Shown: positions 45,724-56,222, counted from the stretch's first letter. The stretch: 64,000 nt of DNA from Sphingobacterium siyangense (GCF_007830445.1 NZ_VLKR01000006.1:145745-209744), one strand, 5' to 3'. Numbers and translations: made by a program. The notes: generated by a model not told the origin, from the letters alone.

Positions 45724-47229
45724 TTATCTCTTAAATGCAGAAATACCGATTTCCTGAAACTCCAACTTTTTATCTCCCACGATACGCAGCTTGGTTATCG
45801 GCTTGTTCGGAAAAAATAAACTGGTCATTACCGTTAGTCCCTCGTCTGCAAAAAGTTCCACAGAGCTCACATCAACATACAAACTGAAAGAAAGTGCTCC
45901 CTTATTTAGCAACCGTTGTGCCAAAGCCGTCTTTGGAAATTCTCCATTAAAAGACACTTCACCGGACTTAGAACGATCGATATAATAGGCATTTTGATCT
46001 TCACGATAACCAATAACCAATTCGTCGCCATATTCATTCGATAAGATGACTTTAAAAGCCTGCCGTTTCAAATCTTTAAGGTCCAAACGGTACGCTTGTG
46101 GGAGATGTTGCTCGAACGAAACTTCCTTCGTTCCACCGCCATGGTATTTTTTTAGCGGACGAAATGCGGTTTCAATTTCTTTGGGCACAGTACTCGCAAC
46201 GTAGAATGACTGTCCAACTTTTCCTAAAGTTAAAACACGAGGTATGGTTGAGGAAGAACGCCATTTTGTGGTAGGAACCACATTGGCATATTGCCAGTTG
46301 CTCATCCAGCCAATCATCAGGTGCCTATCCCCTAGGTTACTCCAGGTTACGCCGGCATAGTTATCGGGTCCCCAATCCAACCACTTTATTTTAGTATCCG
46401 TTGTTCGGAACTGATGCCCATCAAAGTCACCCACAAAATATTGTGTCACCGAGCCACCGTTGGGTCCACCTGGATTGATGCTCACCAGCAAAACCCATTT
46501 TGTAGCTCCTTTGTAATCCATGGGGATAAGATCAGGGCATTCCCAGACACCACCATGGGCCCCCACCTCTTTGCCAAACTCACTTTCCTTCTGCCATATT
46601 TTCAAATCTTTGGAAGAATAGAAAGTAATACAATCTTTTGTAGCCAAGGTCATAATCCAACGCTGGCTATGCACATGCCACATCACCTTTGGATCTCTGA
46701 AATCCCATATACCAGGGTTTGGCAATACCGGATTGCCTTTATACTTTGTCCAGGTAAGGCCCTTGTCCAAACTATAAGCCAAACTTTGATTTTGATGCAA
46801 TCCTGTTTTTCGATCCTCTTCCTGATGATTGTGATGGGTAAAAATGGCGACCATAGCACCTTTTCCAAAACCTGCCGTGTTATCTTTATCGATTACAGCA
46901 CTACCGGAGAAAATAGTCCCCAAACTATCGGGGTACAATGCGATCTTCTGCTCGTCCCAATGGATTAAATCTTTACTGATCGCATGGCCCCAATGCATAG
47001 GCCCCCAAACGGGTTTTTCGGGATTATGCTGAAAAAAAAGATGATAATTACCGTCCAGATAAACCAGTCCATTGGGATCGTTCATCCAACCCTGCTGTGG
47101 TGTAAAATGGTAAAGTGGGCGATACTTCTCTTCGGGATCTCCTTGTTTATGCTGTCCCGTCTGTGCCAGACTTGTACCAAAAACACCTAGCAGGAGCATT
47201 AAAACACCGTATTTCTTTAATTTTATCAT
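45724..47229 (-). CDS. GH32 levanase/fructosidase
   Basis: A 501-residue exported fructan hydrolase. The start at 47229 (MIKLKKYGVLMLLLGVF) is chosen because it begins the signal peptide (cleaved after SLAQ); an upstream start would add 21 charged residues. All three GH32 motifs are present: WMNDPNG with nucleophile Asp51, FRDPK (177-181) with the stabilising Asp179, and WECPDL with acid/base Glu230. A C-terminal beta-sandwich runs from ~350. No lipobox, so it is probably periplasmic and releases fructose from imported oligosaccharides. It is last in the leftward levan operon. Confidence 0.92.
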   Translation of the reverse strand: MIKLKKYGVLMLLLGVFGTSLAQTGQHKQGDPEEKYRPLYHFTPQQGWMNDPNGLVYLDGNYHLFFQHNPEKPVWGPMHWGHAISKDLIHWDEQKIALYPDSLGTIFSGSAVIDKDNTAGFGKGAMVAIFTHHNHQEEDRKTGLHQNQSLAYSLDKGLTWTKYKGNPVLPNPGIWDFRDPKVMWHVHSQRWIMTLATKDCITFYSSKDLKIWQKESEFGKEVGAHGGVWECPDLIPMDYKGATKWVLLVSINPGGPNGGSVTQYFVGDFDGHQFRTTDTKIKWLDWGPDNYAGVTWSNLGDRHLMIGWMSNWQYANVVPTTKWRSSSTIPRVLTLGKVGQSFYVASTVPKEIETAFRPLKKYHGGGTKEVSFEQHLPQAYRLDLKDLKRQAFKVILSNEYGDELVIGYREDQNAYYIDRSKSGEVSFNGEFPKTALAQRLLNKGALSFSLYVDVSSVELFADEGLTVMTSLFFPNKPITKLRIVGDKKLEFQEIGISAFKR

Positions 47230-47295
47230 TTTTCTTTTGTTTACATTTTTAATTAGGTTCTTGTTCGCTTCAATAGGCAAATATCGTCTCAATTG

Positions 47296-48900
47296 TTAGG
47301 AAGATTTTTCTATTTTCAACCCATTCACTTTTACTGTTCCTTGATCCGCAAAAATAGTCCAAGGGTTTTGATCCATTTTATAGATCCGGTTGGTAAAAGC
47401 AACACGGTCATTCACATATACGATACCAATCGATTTTTCAATAATAATTTTCACGTTAAAAATCCGGTTGGTCGGTACTGTAAGTGGCGTAAAATTGAGT
47501 TCTGTTTTGCTTCCGCCGCCATCGCGTGCCTCCTTGTTCATAAACAGTGCCGGCATATTCCAACGATTGGATGAAGTCAGATCAAAAGCAATGCTATACA
47601 CTTCGGTCGGATCATCACATGCGCCAAATGAAAAACCAAATTTGCTGGATTGGGAAGCATCAATGGTCATTGTCACTTTCACGGATGAAGTGTTCCGGTT
47701 AAATTGTGCATAACTTCTTCCGCCCGATTGCGCTGTCAAACTATAGGTTTTATTCGATTCGGAAACTTGACCAACATTGCTCAGTTTTTCAAAGGCGACT
47801 TCCTTATTGAATTTACTGTTTAGGGCTTCCGGAATTTTAGGATATAAACGTCCTGAAGCTCCCTGAACCAACTGGTGTGAAATTAAATTTCCAGCCCAGG
47901 GCAGTTCGTTGTTATTATTTACTGTTTGCCCGGTTGAACACCATCCCGAAAGATAACGTGTCGTACCGTCGCTAGCCGTTTTGCCCGCATAGAGATAGCG
48001 TCCGTCGAAGGTTTCATGATGTCCTTCGCTATCCCGACAGATCGTCCAGGGGCCATCCGGGGAATCCGCAACACGATAAAATGTCTTGCGATGTTCATCC
48101 CGGTTGATCCGCGAAAACAAGAGATACCATTTATTGCCCATTTTAAATAGGTCCGGGCATTCCAATAGTTCTGCATCTGTTTCGATTCCATATTTCTCCA
48201 CTGTCCCTGTGGTCGCAACGAGCGGTTCAATCATAGACCAACTGCTTAAATCTGTCGACTGATAACGTGCCAGCGTTCCTTTTCCGTCTTTTCGTGTCGT
48301 GACTAACATGACGTAGGCATTGCGGCCTTCATCCCAATAAACCTGTGGATCACGAAAATTATTTTGATCATAGCCCGCTGCAGCCTGCAGCGCCATTGCT
48401 GGTTGCTTGGTCCAATTCATTAAATCAGTTGACGTAGCCAACATAATCTTTTCCGCAGGCGTAAAAACATTGTTATGCCCCGTATAGAAACAGTAATACA
48501 ATGTTCCTTTTTTAATAAAACTTCCTGTTCCGATCCATTCATCCTGACTCCCCACAGCACCCGACGACAAGACTTCGGTATAGCCCTCAAATGTTCCATA
48601 GTCACTTGTCCGCGTACTATAAATCGGATGCCTGTTGGCATTTTCATACAGATAAAACAAGTAGAACTTGTTATCGTTGGCATTGTAGTAAGGCATGGGA
48701 TCGCCCACAAACCCCTGCTGGGGTCTGTAGAACCTTTGATAGGGGCCCGCCTCCTGCCCCGAAATACAAGCCGTAGAACTATCCACAGGCAGTATTTCCA
48801 TGGGCCTATCCAGCCCTATCGAACTCTCGTCCCCATTCTTGCAACTTGTCAACAAGCTTAGCAAGAATACTGTCGGAAGCAAATATATCTTTGGTCTCAT
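47296..48900 (-). CDS. GH32-family surface lipoprotein
   Basis: A 534-residue lipoprotein with Cys20 (LLTSC). The five-bladed GH32-like propeller has degenerate but complete motifs: GFVGDPMPYY with Asp67 in place of the usual NDPNG, FRDPQVYW (182-189) and LLECPDLF with Glu247. A C-terminal jelly-roll (~360-534, ending KVNGLKIEKSS) could bind glycan. The changed nucleophile motif sets it apart from the neighbouring enzyme and is typical of a Bacteroidota subgroup. As a predicted surface protein next to the glycan-binding lipoprotein, it may act on the polymer outside the cell. Activity and linkage are unproven. Confidence 0.85.
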   Translation of the reverse strand: MRPKIYLLPTVFLLSLLTSCKNGDESSIGLDRPMEILPVDSSTACISGQEAGPYQRFYRPQQGFVGDPMPYYNANDNKFYLFYLYENANRHPIYSTRTSDYGTFEGYTEVLSSGAVGSQDEWIGTGSFIKKGTLYYCFYTGHNNVFTPAEKIMLATSTDLMNWTKQPAMALQAAAGYDQNNFRDPQVYWDEGRNAYVMLVTTRKDGKGTLARYQSTDLSSWSMIEPLVATTGTVEKYGIETDAELLECPDLFKMGNKWYLLFSRINRDEHRKTFYRVADSPDGPWTICRDSEGHHETFDGRYLYAGKTASDGTTRYLSGWCSTGQTVNNNNELPWAGNLISHQLVQGASGRLYPKIPEALNSKFNKEVAFEKLSNVGQVSESNKTYSLTAQSGGRSYAQFNRNTSSVKVTMTIDASQSSKFGFSFGACDDPTEVYSIAFDLTSSNRWNMPALFMNKEARDGGGSKTELNFTPLTVPTNRIFNVKIIIEKSIGIVYVNDRVAFTNRIYKMDQNPWTIFADQGTVKVNGLKIEKSS

Positions 48901-48977
48901 GATTTAAATCTTTCTATTAATCCCTGGATTAGCTATCATTTTTGCTTTTTATAATAACTTGTTTTGTTTGTATTCGA

Positions 48978-50090
48978 TTACTCTTTAGGTAATGCCTTCA
49001 ATTCGTCCCAGTACATCCGTTGGGTAGGAAATGCCACGGGCTGTCCATTAGGATGCTCATGTGGCATTACCAGTATATTGTTAATGATAGCCTTTCTTCC
49101 GGCAGGAATCTGAAAAACCAATTCTTGCCACTCACCGACATGATCTTTCGAATAATTGGCACGCAACCAATCTTTATTCTGTTCGCCATCCGATTGAATT
49201 TCCAATTGCACATCACCAGCTACATCTTTCAATACCATCATCGAGAAACGCCCGTATTCTGCCGGATTGATCGTCACTTTATTTGCATTCCAGAGCGCTC
49301 CACCGTGCCAGCCTTCACCAGTTTTATTGTCCCGTACAAAAGACGCACAGAAGGGTGTTGCATTAATTCCAGTGGTTTTCGGATTGGGATAAGGTGAATC
49401 TACCGTACTCACCCCTAACCCGTCGAAATGTGGAACGCTGGTTTCGCCATTATAAATCATAAAGATTTGTTTGGGTTCTGTACCCAATAGGGCAGTTACC
49501 GTGTATTGGAAAGTCTGCCCCATATACGCAAGGCTGTATTTTATGGGGGAACTTAAATCTACGGGCCCACTCTGATTGGGCGTTATGCTTGCTCCGGCTG
49601 TAAATTCTATCGCAGGTGATAGATTCTTTAGGTCTGTCCCCAGGGGTAGGTAAATTTTAATGCTTTTATTTTTCTGATCAATGATCCCTGATTTTTCTCC
49701 GATGCGGAATGCCGTTATTTCTGCTTTGATTTCTTTGACGGTTACCTGGTAGGTATTAAATAGATTACCATTAAAAACGCGGTAAGTAATCGGTGTTGTG
49801 CCAGAAAATGAAAAATTCTGGGCGATGCCTGAAGCTGGAGCAACTTTTGCATTGCTGGGCAATTCAATTGTCGGAGCCACCGCCGAAAGATCTGTACCTT
49901 CAGGAACCATGACAAGAATGGTACCTTTTGCCTGATCTACTTTCCCAATGGTATTGCCGACCTTGAAAGAAAGTATATCTACATCTGCACTCAAATTGAG
50001 TGTACTATCCGCATCACGCTTGCAGGCAGCGAGAAGCCCGATAAGCAGGATGGTAATCCCTACTTTTATATAATTGTTTAATGTGTTCAT
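48978..50090 (-). CDS. surface glycan-binding lipoprotein of the levan locus
   Basis: A 370-residue lipoprotein (Cys23, LLAAC). Two tandem Ig-like domains of DUF5018 type (~33-115 and ~120-205) repeat the theme ITAFRIGEKSGIIDQ, VPEGTDLSAVAPTIE / LPLGTDLKNLSPAIE. A C-terminal carbohydrate-binding-like domain (~210-370) contains GEGWHGGALWNANKVTI and a closing MYWDELKALP. Its place directly after SusD, and its layout, match the levan-binding protein of the Bacteroides thetaiotaomicron levan locus. It would hold fructan at the surface for SusCD. Binding specificity is inferred from the locus. Confidence 0.8.
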   Translation of the reverse strand: MNTLNNYIKVGITILLIGLLAACKRDADSTLNLSADVDILSFKVGNTIGKVDQAKGTILVMVPEGTDLSAVAPTIELPSNAKVAPASGIAQNFSFSGTTPITYRVFNGNLFNTYQVTVKEIKAEITAFRIGEKSGIIDQKNKSIKIYLPLGTDLKNLSPAIEFTAGASITPNQSGPVDLSSPIKYSLAYMGQTFQYTVTALLGTEPKQIFMIYNGETSVPHFDGLGVSTVDSPYPNPKTTGINATPFCASFVRDNKTGEGWHGGALWNANKVTINPAEYGRFSMMVLKDVAGDVQLEIQSDGEQNKDWLRANYSKDHVGEWQELVFQIPAGRKAIINNILVMPHEHPNGQPVAFPTQRMYWDELKALPKE

Positions 50091-50133
50091 TGGAATAATT
50101 GGTTATACTAATCGTTCAACAATAAATGCCTGT

Positions 50134-51816
50134 TTAATAGCCTGGATTTTGTTTGTACAGATACTTACTTAATCTGATCTGTGCTTCGGGAATCGGTAGA
50201 TATTCATTCCTATCTGCTGTAAAATGTGCCGAGGAATAATAAGATCGACGTGACTTTTCTACATCATAATAGGCATTCATGGCCTGGTCTGCAATTCCCC
50301 AACGTACCAGATCAAAGAATCTTCCATTTTCCATTGCAAGCTCCAAACGTCTTTCCCAACGTAACGCCTTCCGGGCATTTTCTTCGGTCCATACAATATT
50401 ATCACCATTTTTGTAGGTTTCGATCAGCGTTTTATCATTTGCATAGCCCGTAAGTGAGGTGCTATTTTTTGCGCGCGTACGCACTTGATTGATCAATGGC
50501 AGTGCTTCAATCGAACGATGCAGCTCGATAAGCGCCTCTGCCCGCATCAACAGCACATCGGCAAAGCGCAATACAATTCGATTCTTTGTATTCGCATAGA
50601 AGGGTACCATGGGGACAAAACAATCACAGTCGGGATCAACATTTTCTTTTAACGAGGCGTAAACAGCATACTCCGTCGGATTACGATTCCAGCTTTCTTC
50701 GTATGTTCTTTTGCTACTATACTTGTACGGTAAGCCCGGAATTGCAACTGTATGGAATAACCTCGGGTCGTACTTCTCGGAGGTATTAAAGCTATTCAAC
50801 GCATTATAATTATCCAGAGGTAGACCTTTACCCGTTGTGCGAAACGCATTGACAAGGCTTTGACTCGGTTTATTGAAATCACAACAGCCCAGCCCCATAG
50901 GTACAGATAGTACATCAGAAAAGTTAACACGCCCAAATTTTGTCCCGTCATCTTTTGAAAACTGAACTGAAAAGAGCGCTTCTGTCCCATTTTCATACTT
51001 GCCCGGCAAGAAGTTAAATGCAAAGTCGGTTTCCAGCATATGGTTCGATGAAAGCACAATATCCGTATTTTGTACAACCTTTTCCAAATCTCCCGCATCG
51101 ATACCCGTCACCATATTACGTTCGGCATTGTCTTGACGGTATCCCTTATACAGGTAGGCTTTGGCGAGATAAGCCGCAGCGGCGATACGATTGGCCCGAC
51201 CGACCTCCGTTTGCACAGCAGGAAGATGATCTACCGCATACTGAAAATCCGCTACAATCTTTTGCCATAATGCATCGTTGCTTAGAGCTCTATTCGATAC
51301 GGTTTCATAGCTGTCTACTGGTACATTTTCATCGATATAAGGCACATATTTGAAAAGGATCTTGAGCATAAAGTAAAAATGCCCCCGAAGAAAGCGTGCT
51401 TCACCCAGTTTTTCTTCCTTCCCGTCGAAATTGTCCATTTCCTGTATGGTCTTGATTGTTGTATTGGCACGCGAAATTGCAACGTACAATTGAAACCACA
51501 ATTTATCCAACTCCGCGAAATTGGTTGTAATGTTATTTGAGACCTCAAGAAAATGAAAGGTCTGGATATCCTGTGGTCCCGATCCGCCTTTATATGCATC
51601 GTCCGACCGAACCGTACCATAGGGCCATAAGCTAAAAGGGACATCATAATGATCATTGCCCAAAGCGGCATAGGTCGCTGTCAATAATCGTTCTGGCTCC
51701 TTAACCTGATCGGAGCTCAGCACACCATTGGGTGTTTGATCCAAAAATTTGGTACATCCTGGAAGTAGTCCAGCAAGAACCATAAGTATCGCTATTTTAG
51801 TGGTTATTTTTTTCAT
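50134..51816 (-). CDS. SusD-family lipoprotein of the levan locus
   Basis: A 560-residue surface lipoprotein with Cys21 (LLPGCTKFLDQTP). SusD marks include ARFLRGHFYFMLKILFKYVP, IVLRFADVLLMRAEALIEL, WERRLELAMENGRFFDLVRW and the C-terminal YLPIPEAQIRLSKYLYKQNP. It follows SusC by 44 bases and precedes the glycan-binding lipoprotein by 43, so the three are one transcript. It forms the lid of the levan-oligosaccharide importer. Confidence 0.93.
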   Translation of the reverse strand: MKKITTKIAILMVLAGLLPGCTKFLDQTPNGVLSSDQVKEPERLLTATYAALGNDHYDVPFSLWPYGTVRSDDAYKGGSGPQDIQTFHFLEVSNNITTNFAELDKLWFQLYVAISRANTTIKTIQEMDNFDGKEEKLGEARFLRGHFYFMLKILFKYVPYIDENVPVDSYETVSNRALSNDALWQKIVADFQYAVDHLPAVQTEVGRANRIAAAAYLAKAYLYKGYRQDNAERNMVTGIDAGDLEKVVQNTDIVLSSNHMLETDFAFNFLPGKYENGTEALFSVQFSKDDGTKFGRVNFSDVLSVPMGLGCCDFNKPSQSLVNAFRTTGKGLPLDNYNALNSFNTSEKYDPRLFHTVAIPGLPYKYSSKRTYEESWNRNPTEYAVYASLKENVDPDCDCFVPMVPFYANTKNRIVLRFADVLLMRAEALIELHRSIEALPLINQVRTRAKNSTSLTGYANDKTLIETYKNGDNIVWTEENARKALRWERRLELAMENGRFFDLVRWGIADQAMNAYYDVEKSRRSYYSSAHFTADRNEYLPIPEAQIRLSKYLYKQNPGY

Positions 51817-51860
51817 CCGTATAAATTATTTATAAGTGTATAGCCTTATTTCTCCCCTTT

Positions 51861-54800
51861 TTAAAATCCAATATTTACCCCAGCTGTCCAGGTCGTTGGA
51901 ATTGGATACCCCCAACCTACATTTTCAGGATCTACACCTGTAAAATTCTTTGACTTAACGGTAAATAGGTTCTGACCGGTGACATAGATCCTTAGCCGGC
52001 TCATACGCAGGCGTGAGGCTGTTGCTGTTGGCAAGGTATAGCCCAGAGACAGATTCCGGAGTTTCATATAAGATCCATTCTCGATAAAGTAATTTGACAG
52101 GCGGCCCTCGTCATTGTTGTTTGTCGTTTGTAAGGCCGGAATCGTCGACGTTGGATTTTGTGGGGTCCATGCATTCAGCAACCGCAGGCCTTTGTTGGAA
52201 TTGACGTCATCCACACTCCAGAAGTCTGTTTGTTTTTTCAGCCAGTTTTCGACATCTATCCCCTGTACCCCCTGAAAGTATGCCGACAGGTCAAACCCTT
52301 TATATTTCAGCACAATATTGAGACTATAGGAAAAATCAGGATGTGGACTACCGATCCAGGTACGGTCCATATCCGTAATCTGTTTGTCCGCATCATAGAC
52401 GTTGACGTAACGTAAACGCCCTATCCCCTTACCGGTCTGATTGACGTGCGCATCCACTTCGTCCTGATTCTGAAAAATACCGTCGGTGACATAGCCATAG
52501 AATGATCCCAGCGGCCGGCCGATAATATTATCTCCCTGACGACCTCCATAGGAGTTTTCTACCGCTTCGGGCAAATGTGTCACCTTGTTTTTATAGGTAG
52601 AGAACACAGCCATCACATCATAATCCAGTCCAAACGATGTTTTATTACGATATCCAGCCGATAGGTCCAAACCTTTATTTTCCATGGAGGCACCATTCGC
52701 CCAACGGTAACCGCCCTCTCCAACCACACCGATATAGGCTGGATTGATCAACATATCTTTGGTTGCTTTGACATACCAGTCAATCGAACCATAGAGACTT
52801 TGATTAAACAATGAAAAGTCTAAGCCTATATTCGTCTGCGTTGTGGTTTCCCATTTCAGGTCATTGTTTTCTGTTTGGATTTTGCGATATCCCGACGGTA
52901 ATTTTCCCGTTCCTGCGCCTGAGAGATCGTATGCTGTGCCATCCACGATGTTCCATGTCGGATCAGCAACACCATATTCGGGAACGAACAGCGCATAGGT
53001 AGCCAGATTACCTATACCTTGGTTACCTGTCTGCCCCCATCCAACACGCAGCTTGAGGTCCGAAATATAGTTTTTCGTACTTGCCATAAAACGCTCGGAC
53101 GAAATCCGCCACCCCGCTGTTAACGCCGGGAAAGTTGCAAAGCGGTTATTTTTACCAAAGCGGGAAGAACCATCGTGCCGCACGGTGAAGGAAGCCAGAT
53201 AGCGGTCATCATAGGAATAATTGGCCTTTCCAAAATAGGATAACAGCGAGAATCCCGTAGAGCCACCGCCTACTGCCGCTGTGCCCGTACTCACACCTGG
53301 CCACATATACTCAGGTGTCTCTATGGCAAAGGCGCCATCTCCGGCAGTATAGGCATTAAAATTGATATCATTCTGACGGTTCATTTCCATACCGGCAAGC
53401 ACATCTAAGGTATGTTTATCAATCTGTTTCCGATATGTCGCCGTATTGGACCAAGTCCACTTCATTCCATGGGACTGTTCCATATTAACCCCACTCCGGC
53501 TGCTATTCATAAATCCCGAACGATAGGATACTTCCAAATTACGTTTGTAAAAATTACTATAGTCCAAACCGTAACTGGTGCGGACATGCAGACCTTTTAT
53601 AAGCTGTAGATCCGCATAGGCATTTCCAAACAACCGCCAATAATTATATTTATTGTTCCGGTTATCATAAAGTACACGCATGGGATTATGGCGGTCGTTC
53701 ATTCCCAATGCTGGTCCACCCCATCCTATTCCATCTACTGTATGGACAGGAATAATGGGCAATGCTTTTAACGAAAGGTCAAGCACATCGCCCGGTACCT
53801 GCACTTCACCGGTATTGTTTACCGTAAAATTCTCGCCCACCACCAAGCGTCCATCAAACAATTTATAATCGGCATTCATCCGGGCAGATATCCGCTGAAA
53901 ATCCGTGTAACGGAGTGTCCCATTGTTGTGCAAATAACCTAAGGAGAAAAAGGAACTGGATTTTTCTGTCCCGGAGCTTAATGTCGCATTGTAAGATTGT
54001 TGCAATCCCGGTTTTGAAACTTCCTTAAACCAATCGGTATCGGAAGCGTACATGGTATGTTCACGGTCGATATACTTGGAAACAAAAACAGTATTGAGCT
54101 GAGGTACGCCATTTGCGTCGTTATTCCATTCAAACTGATAACCAATATTATTTCCGTTGGGGTTTCCGCCATTATTGATGGTGGCCTGCCACAATGCACG
54201 ACCATATTGTTGGGCATCCAGCACTTTCATGCGATTATTAAAATGCGTACTGGTGGCATAGGCGTCTACTGTAAGTTTAGGGGCACCCATCTTTCCTTTT
54301 TTTGTCGTGATGACAATAACACCATTCGCTGCGCGCGAGCCATAGATACTCGCCGAAGAAGCGTCCTTTAAAACCTGAATACTTTCGATATCATTCGAAT
54401 TGAGTTCATGCATTCCTCCCTGTGTGGGGGTTCCATCAATGACATACAAGGGATCCTGACTACTGTTGATGGAACTGATTCCGCGCATACGCACTGTTGC
54501 CGCTCCACTCGGACTACCATCCGAAGTTACTGTCATACCAGCTACCCGTCCTTGCAGCGCTTTCATCGGGTTATTTTCCGGAGCCTTCATCATCTCAGCA
54601 ACATTAACAACACTCACAGCACCCGTCAAATCCTTCTTCCGTTCTGTTTGATATCCCGTAACGACCACTTCATCGAGCCCCTTTTCGGTAGGCGCAAGCT
54701 GAATATCGAGGAACTTTCTTCCTGCCACAGCAATCGTCTGGGAGGCATAGCCGACATAGCTTATTTCCAATGTACCCTGATTGCCCGAAGTCTGAAGGAC

Positions 54801-54986
54801 AAATTCTCCCTTTTCATTTGTCTTGGTGGCTATTGTGGTTCCCTTCACCACTAAAGATGCCCCTACTATAGGTGCTGCTGTCCCACTATCCGTAATTCTT
54901 CCCCGGATTTCAGTCTGTTGCGCAAATGCGACAACAGAAAAAAGTGCCAAAGACGGGAGCAGCATTGCTTTCTGTCTTGTAAACAT
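51861..54986 (-). CDS. SusC-family TonB-dependent transporter of the levan locus
   Basis: A 1041-residue outer-membrane importer: signal peptide (VVAFAQ, ~22), CarboxypepD-like domain (GRITDSGTAAPIVGASLVVKG), the transition LDEVVVTGYQTERKKDLTGA (~104), a plug with ASIYGSRAANGVIVITTKKG and a barrel ending in TWTAGVNIGF. There is no STN domain, consistent with control by the hybrid sensor at 57838-60591. A 13-bp hairpin in the gap to the fructokinase gene may let SusC be expressed at a different level from the upstream genes. Confidence 0.95.
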   Translation of the reverse strand: MFTRQKAMLLPSLALFSVVAFAQQTEIRGRITDSGTAAPIVGASLVVKGTTIATKTNEKGEFVLQTSGNQGTLEISYVGYASQTIAVAGRKFLDIQLAPTEKGLDEVVVTGYQTERKKDLTGAVSVVNVAEMMKAPENNPMKALQGRVAGMTVTSDGSPSGAATVRMRGISSINSSQDPLYVIDGTPTQGGMHELNSNDIESIQVLKDASSASIYGSRAANGVIVITTKKGKMGAPKLTVDAYATSTHFNNRMKVLDAQQYGRALWQATINNGGNPNGNNIGYQFEWNNDANGVPQLNTVFVSKYIDREHTMYASDTDWFKEVSKPGLQQSYNATLSSGTEKSSSFFSLGYLHNNGTLRYTDFQRISARMNADYKLFDGRLVVGENFTVNNTGEVQVPGDVLDLSLKALPIIPVHTVDGIGWGGPALGMNDRHNPMRVLYDNRNNKYNYWRLFGNAYADLQLIKGLHVRTSYGLDYSNFYKRNLEVSYRSGFMNSSRSGVNMEQSHGMKWTWSNTATYRKQIDKHTLDVLAGMEMNRQNDINFNAYTAGDGAFAIETPEYMWPGVSTGTAAVGGGSTGFSLLSYFGKANYSYDDRYLASFTVRHDGSSRFGKNNRFATFPALTAGWRISSERFMASTKNYISDLKLRVGWGQTGNQGIGNLATYALFVPEYGVADPTWNIVDGTAYDLSGAGTGKLPSGYRKIQTENNDLKWETTTQTNIGLDFSLFNQSLYGSIDWYVKATKDMLINPAYIGVVGEGGYRWANGASMENKGLDLSAGYRNKTSFGLDYDVMAVFSTYKNKVTHLPEAVENSYGGRQGDNIIGRPLGSFYGYVTDGIFQNQDEVDAHVNQTGKGIGRLRYVNVYDADKQITDMDRTWIGSPHPDFSYSLNIVLKYKGFDLSAYFQGVQGIDVENWLKKQTDFWSVDDVNSNKGLRLLNAWTPQNPTSTIPALQTTNNNDEGRLSNYFIENGSYMKLRNLSLGYTLPTATASRLRMSRLRIYVTGQNLFTVKSKNFTGVDPENVGWGYPIPTTWTAGVNIGF

Positions 54987-55042
54987 AATTGGTTATAAGT
55001 AAATGGTTAATGATTTAGATTGATTATTTGATTATGATAGCG

Positions 55043-55073
55043 GGTAAACTGCTTCGTAAAGAAGCAGTTTACC
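55043..55073 (-). promoter_or_regulatory. hairpin at the fructokinase stop, before susC
   Basis: GGTAAACTGCTTC (55043-55055) and GAAGCAGTTTACC (55061-55073) form a perfect 13-bp stem with a 5-nt loop that touches the fructokinase stop codon. No T-run follows on the minus strand, so partial termination, processing or mRNA protection is more likely than full termination. Confidence 0.55.
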
Positions 55074-56023
55074 TACTGTTGCTTCTGAGCTCCATTGAAG
55101 ATCGGATGCAACCATTGGAATCGATTGATGACCTCATCGTTATATTCAGGACAAGCCCCCCGGCTCTGTGTCACAAATCCACTTAAGGTGGCCGCAAATT
55201 CCAGTACTTCCTCCAGCTGAACACCTTCCTGCATCTGAAACCTTTTGGTCAGGAAAGCCGCCAAAAAAGAATCACCACTTCCGATGGTATCTTCTACCTG
55301 AACTTTCAAGGCTGGAAAATGATAACTGATATTGTCTTTTTTATAATGATATACCGCACCATCTGCACCATAGGTTACAATTGCCTCCTGAATTGCAAAA
55401 CGCTCCATGATCAAGTCCACACGCTGCTGATCGGTATAGGCATCCGTTGCGCCATTCCAGTCGGAAATAACATGCAGTTCCTCGGCATTCATTTTCACAA
55501 AATCAGCGTATCCCAACAGTTTATGTATTTTTTCCGGACCAAAATAAGGTGTACGCAGGTTGACATCCATCACCCGGAAGCGGGCTTTTTCCAGCAGTAA
55601 TAGCAAGCTTTGAAAACTTACTTCATCCCGACAGGCTAGACTACCATACACCAAAAAATCCACCGCTGCAACTGCCTCAAGAACAACATTGTCCACCGCT
55701 ATTCTATCCCAAGCTACAGGATAAACGATATCGTAATGCACGTCGCGTTTTGCATCGATCGAAACCTCTACTGTTGAAGTTGGTAACAGGTCATCGTACT
55801 GGAAGAAATCGGTCGGGATACCCAGATCTTCACATACGTTACGCAACTCGTAACCATTATCGTCACGCCCTATGCGCGTTAGCATACGCGTCGTAACCCC
55901 CAATTTATTGAGGTGATAAGCCACATTCAAAGGCGCACCGCCTAATTTTTTACCTGTAGGAAGATTGTCCCAAAGAACCTCGCCAAAACAAATACCCTGT
56001 ATTGATTTATCTCCGTTTTTCAT
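55073..56023 (-). CDS. PfkB-family fructokinase
   Basis: A 316-residue cytoplasmic sugar kinase that phosphorylates fructose, probably to fructose 6-phosphate. The N-terminal ICFGEVLWDNLPTGKKLGGA (11-30) is the ribokinase/fructokinase signature 1 region, and DTIGSGDSFLAAFL (245-258) is signature 2 with catalytic Asp251. The gene sits between the fructose-type MFS permease and the levan SusC, so the substrate inference is strong. The 199-bp gap upstream holds no other gene but could contain a secondary promoter. Confidence 0.92.
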   Translation of the reverse strand: MKNGDKSIQGICFGEVLWDNLPTGKKLGGAPLNVAYHLNKLGVTTRMLTRIGRDDNGYELRNVCEDLGIPTDFFQYDDLLPTSTVEVSIDAKRDVHYDIVYPVAWDRIAVDNVVLEAVAAVDFLVYGSLACRDEVSFQSLLLLLEKARFRVMDVNLRTPYFGPEKIHKLLGYADFVKMNAEELHVISDWNGATDAYTDQQRVDLIMERFAIQEAIVTYGADGAVYHYKKDNISYHFPALKVQVEDTIGSGDSFLAAFLTKRFQMQEGVQLEEVLEFAATLSGFVTQSRGACPEYNDEVINRFQWLHPIFNGAQKQQ

Positions 56024-56222
56024 ATTTTCTCCTTTTTATACGAAGCTTCGGCCGAGCGCCAAAAACCAAGTAACAAATTGATTATTATATTTCCCTTTAA
56101 ATTCAATGTTGACAATAGATACACACAACATGTTATCACATTGTCTTTGATTAAATAACTTTCGATAGGCGCCAGTCGCGTCATGGCTACTTCGACACCT
56201 ATTGGTGTAGTCCAGCTAAAGA

